From Nitrospinota bacterium (GTDB lineage: Bacteria > JADFOP01 > DATKYB01): DNA of 7,163 bases. The notes beneath the pieces were generated by a model. It was not told the DNA's origin and ran no database searches. It saw nothing but the letters and a program-made list of their open reading frames with translations. How positions within the stretch are numbered: the stretch's first letter is position 1; each line of letters starts with the position of its first letter. Where the stretch lies: assembly GCA_035528715.1 (NCBI GenBank), contig DATKYB010000030.1, positions 1-7,163 of the forward strand. The letters run 5' to 3'. The translations under genes were made by a program, and so were the position numbers. Below, piece by piece: positions 6,683 through 7,163 of the stretch.

Positions 6683-7162
6683 CTATCCATTGTTTTTCCC
6701 ACAAACAGGGCAATCAGGAGACTTTTTAATATTTAATTTGCGAAATTCCATCTTTTCCCCATCCCAGGTTAAAAGACGATTTTTGAGATTCGTACCCTTG
6801 CCAAGAAGAAATTTTATCGCCTCCATCGCTTGTAGGGTTGCAATGACACCTGGAGTGGCACCTAATACAGGAAAGACTTCAGGCTCTGGAGACGAGGGAA
6901 AGATGCATGCAAGACAAGCTGTTTCAGGGGGATGGAAAAAGGTGAGCTGCCCTGACATCCCATAGATCCCGCCATGGATAAAGGGTTTTTTGGTTTTGAC
7001 ACTGTATTCGTTCAAGAGATGACGGGTCGGGAAGTTATCGAGACAGTCGATAATCAAATCGGCATCATGGGCAAAACGATCAATGTTTTCCTTAGTAATC
7101 TTTTCCGTGACCGGTTCAATGGTTACATCTGGATTGATTTCAGAAAGAGTCTCCTTTGCTGA
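6683..7162 (-). CDS. ThiF/MoeB/HesA-family E1-like adenylyltransferase (N-terminus beyond window)
   Basis: These are the C-terminal 159 residues of an enzyme that adenylates the C-terminal glycine of a ubiquitin-like sulfur carrier (ThiS/MoaD type) for thiamine, molybdopterin or related cofactor synthesis. The frame runs open off the right edge, so the nucleotide-binding GxGGxG motif and the start are not visible. The family is about 230-270 residues long, so about 60% is here. Visible features are EINPDV (8-13), DCLDNFPTR (39-47) with the ATP/Mg-site Asp42, GGIYGMSGQ (64-72), paired zinc cysteines CLAC (83-86) and CPVC (151-154), and GATPGVIATLQAMEAIK (101-117). The CxEAG-type cysteine usual in the crossover loop is not seen; the loop reads PEPEVFPVLG. 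ThiF, MoeB and HesA cannot be separated on this fragment. It converges on ftsK with a 6-bp gap. Confidence 0.9.
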   Translation of the reverse strand, partial: SAKETLSEINPDVTIEPVTEKITKENIDRFAHDADLIIDCLDNFPTRHLLNEYSVKTKKPFIHGGIYGMSGQLTFFHPPETACLACIFPSSPEPEVFPVLGATPGVIATLQAMEAIKFLLGKGTNLKNRLLTWDGEKMEFRKLNIKKSPDCPVCGKNNG

Positions 7163-7163
7163 A

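Noticed and set aside
6612-6965. Plus-strand 117-residue open frame spanning the ftsK 3' end
   Set aside because: It overlaps FtsK out of frame and the ThiF-like gene antisense, and its translation resembles no family I recognise.
6974-7162. Plus-strand open frame at the right edge
   Set aside because: It is antisense to the ThiF-like gene, whose minus-strand frame carries clear family motifs throughout.

Overview
This window holds five protein-coding genes, two of them cut by the window edges, and no RNA genes, mobile elements or CRISPR. The DNA is AT-rich (about 40% GC by eye) with lysine codons mostly AAA/AAG and many AGA/AGG arginine codons. Every gene is ordinary bacterial chromosomal housekeeping or transport. 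A secreted alkaline phosphatase with a signal peptide, an FtsK translocase and a ThiF/MoeB-type enzyme fit a free-living bacterium. The style resembles Desulfobacterota/Nitrospirota-like lineages, but that placement is a low-confidence impression, not a result.

Layout. Bases 1-1179 (+) are the 3' part of an MFS permease of the UMF1/Atg22-like family, missing its first membrane segment. Sixteen bases later comes a secreted, metal-dependent alkaline phosphatase (1196-2683, +), probably co-transcribed with it. Its 3' end overlaps by 14 bp the 3' end of a convergent neurotransmitter:sodium symporter (NSS) family transporter (2670-4172, -). A 236-bp intergenic region (4173-4408) separates this transporter from a divergent ftsK (4409-6676, +). 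It carries two well-formed sigma70-like promoters back to back and a perfect 9-bp inverted repeat in the ftsK leader. After a 6-bp gap, the convergent C-terminal part of a ThiF/MoeB/HesA-family E1-like adenylyltransferase (6683-7162, -) runs off the right edge.

How the genes relate. The permease and phosphatase form a plausible two-gene unit for hydrolysing phosphate esters outside the cytoplasm and moving a small solute, but the permease substrate is unknown. The NSS transporter probably imports an amino acid with sodium. FtsK works in chromosome segregation at division, and the ThiF-like enzyme in sulfur-carrier or cofactor chemistry. Nothing ties these last three into one pathway.

I did not find a novel system. 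The observations most worth checking are the inverted repeat in the ftsK leader, the paired divergent promoters, the ion-site residues of the NSS transporter, the enlarged phosphatase insertion, and the apparent lack of the crossover-loop cysteine in the ThiF-like protein.
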